Positions 62,704 through 64,000 of a DNA stretch of 64,000 nt are shown here, in pieces. The notes beneath the pieces were generated by a model. The model did not search any database and had not been told where the DNA came from. It worked only from the letters and a program-made list of their open reading frames with translations. Each line of letters opens with the position of its first letter. The stretch's first letter is position 1. The translations under genes were made by a program, and so were the position numbers. The stretch comes from Oasisia sp. SBJ-2009 (lineage: Eukaryota; Annelida; Polychaeta; Sabellida; Siboglinidae): NCBI GenBank assembly GCA_964017155.1, contig OZ024862.1, forward strand, positions 2,501 to 66,500, in the 5' to 3' direction.

Positions 62704-63615
62704 AAATCGAGGAAAACGACAAAGTCCGATCCGTCTACGGGGGATCAGTTGGGGAAGTCTGTTTACATTCTTTTCAACAGAATTCCGTGCCGACCGCTGG
62801 ATAAACGGCGGGAGTAATAATGAACCACTAACTAGATGAGGTGACGAGGCATTTGGCGACCTTAACAGGGTGATAGTTGCACAAATCGAGCAAAACGACA
62901 AAGTCCGATCCGTCTACGGGGGATCAGTTGGGGAAGCGTAAATGTCTGTTTACATTCTTTTCAACAGAATTCCGTGCCGACCGCTGGGTAAACGGCGGGA
63001 GTAATAATGAACCACTAACTATCTGAGGTGTCAAGACATTTGGCGACCTTAACAGGGTGATAGTTGCACAAATCGAGCAAAACGACAAAGTCCGATCCGT
63101 CTACGGGGGATCAGTTTTGAGAATCGAGAGAAACGGCCAAGTTCGACGCGCCGGTCGGTCTTCTCGGGCGTATTCCACGGACGGAGTGTAACTACGACTC
63201 TCTCGACGAAACCAACTGACCGTGCGCGTCGTCTTGCCAACTTTTGGAAACAAATCGAGGAAAACGACAAAGTCCGATCCGTCTACGGGGGATCAGTTTT
63301 GAGAATCGAGAGAAACGGCCAAGTTCGACGCGCCGGTCGGTCTTCTCGGGCGTATTCCACGGACGGAGTGTAACTACGACTCTCTCGACGAAACCAACTG
63401 ACCGTGCGCGTCGTCTTGCCAACTTTTGGAAACAAATCGAGGAAAACGACAAAGTCCGATCCGTCTACGGGGGATCAGTTTTGAGAATCGAGAGAAACGG
63501 CCAAGTTCGACGCGCCGGTCGGTCTTCTCGGGCGTATTCCACGCTCGGAGTGTAACTACGACTCTCTCGACGAAACCAACTGACCGTGCGCGTCGTCTTG
63601 CCAACTTTTGGAAAC
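62704..63615 (+). repeat. AC-AC-AB-AB-AB cassette, copy 3
   Basis: A modules at 62704, 62883, 63070, 63252, 63434 and 63616. This is the 3094-bp copy of the 59610 cassette, with the same B-variant order (CCACGGACGG twice, then CCACGCTCGG) and the same GCTGGATAAACGG in the short C. Confidence 0.86.
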
Positions 63616-64000
63616 AAATCGAGGAAAACGACAAAGTCCGATCCGTCTACGGGGGATCAGTTGGGGAAGTCTGTTTACATTCTTTTCAACAGAATTCCGT
63701 GGCGACCGCTGGGTAAACGGCGGGAGTAATAAAGAACCACTAACTAGATGAGGTGTCAAGACATTTGGCGACCTTAACAGGGTGATAGTTGCACAAATCG
63801 AGCAAAACGACAAAGTCCGATCCGTCTACGGGGGATCAGTTTTGAGAACCGAGAGAAACGGCCAAGTTCGACGCGCCGGTCGGTCTTCTCGGGCGTATTC
63901 CACGCACGGAGTGTAACTACGACTCTCTCGACGAAACCAACTGACCGTGCGCGTCGTCTTGCCAACTTTTGGAAACAAATCGAGGAAAACGACAAAGTCC

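Larger units (their letters stand above)
18968..64000 (+). repeat. 361-bp two-module (AB-AC) satellite array, at least 45 kb
   Basis: Head-to-tail array of about 125 unit equivalents, all in one orientation and running off the window. A canonical unit is 20624-20984. Module A (47 bp, starting AAATCGAGGAAAACGACAAA) is at 20624-20670 and module B (135 bp, starting TTGAGAATCGAG) at 20671-20805. A second module A is at 20806-20852 and module C (132 bp, starting GGGGAAGTCTG) at 20853-20984. AB is 182 bp and AC 179 bp; a longer C with an extra 8 bp (CGTAAATA or CGTAAATG) makes AC 187 bp and the unit 369 bp. Most C modules hold one EcoRI site (GAATTC). Short open frames occur in every unit but change frame between units and are not genes. 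I do not recognise the satellite family. Confidence 0.97.
58860..64000 (+). repeat. 3094-bp tandem duplication reaching the window end
   Basis: The stretch 58860-60906 corresponds to 61954-64000 at a lag of 3094 bp. It includes the cassette (59610 and 62704), CCACGCTCGG (60449/63543), AATAAAGAACC (60635/63729) and TTGAGAACCGAG (60750/63844). The second copy is cut off by the window edge. Confidence 0.83.

Noticed and set aside
18936..64000. Hundreds of recurring 60-103 residue open frames on both strands
   Set aside because: They are stretches of the AB/AC satellite that happen to lack stops. They overlap on both strands, have no independent start signals, and 182-, 179- and 361-bp periods are not multiples of three, so frames do not continue between units.
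18968..64000. CRISPR array or bacterial repeat cluster
   Set aside because: The whole unit is repeated; there are no variable spacers, cas genes or bacterial context, and units are far too long.
18968..64000. CENP-B box in the satellite
   Set aside because: I looked for TTCGnnnnAnnCGGG on both strands of one unit. The nearest string, TTCGACGCGCCGG, lacks the required A and CGGG positions.
18968..64000. Ribosomal DNA spacer, 5S or tRNA-derived repeat
   Set aside because: No rRNA or tRNA sequence, A/B box pair or poly-T terminator pattern is recognisable in modules A, B or C.

Overview
This is eukaryotic, almost certainly invertebrate animal, repeat-dominated DNA. About 95% of the window is two unrelated head-to-tail satellite arrays. 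Between them lies about 3.4 kb of non-satellite DNA carrying six spliced exons (minus strand) of a broken gene. I see no bacterial-type genes, operons, rRNA, tRNA, CRISPR array or viral gene. The animal assignment rests on the GT-AG introns, the metazoan-type telomere motif (CCCTAA)n built into the left satellite, and the exon peptides. These read like a large extracellular FN3-like protein family that I recall from molluscs, annelids and amphioxus; that recollection is unverified.

Layout. (1) 1-15558: a 115-bp pyrimidine-rich satellite with an embedded CCCTAACCCTAACCC block. Its left half is irregular, with many 1-bp indels. Its right half is perfectly periodic and organised as 345/230-bp groups inside an exact 1265-bp (11-monomer) higher-order repeat. 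(2) 15559-18579: minus-strand exons of the gene relic. The last exon is cut by the 115-bp satellite. One exon has an in-frame TGA, one splice junction is out of phase by one base, and the 5' end of one exon plus its splice acceptor has been tandemly multiplied as a 97-bp repeat. (3) 18736-18967: a 44-bp minisatellite. (4) 18968-64000 (window end): a second satellite with a canonical 361-bp dimeric unit, made of a 47-bp module A followed alternately by module B (135 bp) or module C (132 or 140 bp).

The second array is the most interesting part. The shared A module appears to act as a recombination joint. Besides the normal AB-AC alternation there are AC-AC, AB-AB and AB-AB-AB runs. Blocks have then been re-amplified at several nested scales: exact lags of 1265, 2174, 3094, 5078, 6343 and 7239 bp. 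The order of events can be read from the sequence.

No gene in the window looks functional. The C-strand telomere motif on the + strand at the left end fits a left-arm subtelomere, but this is inference: the window contains no uninterrupted telomere array.
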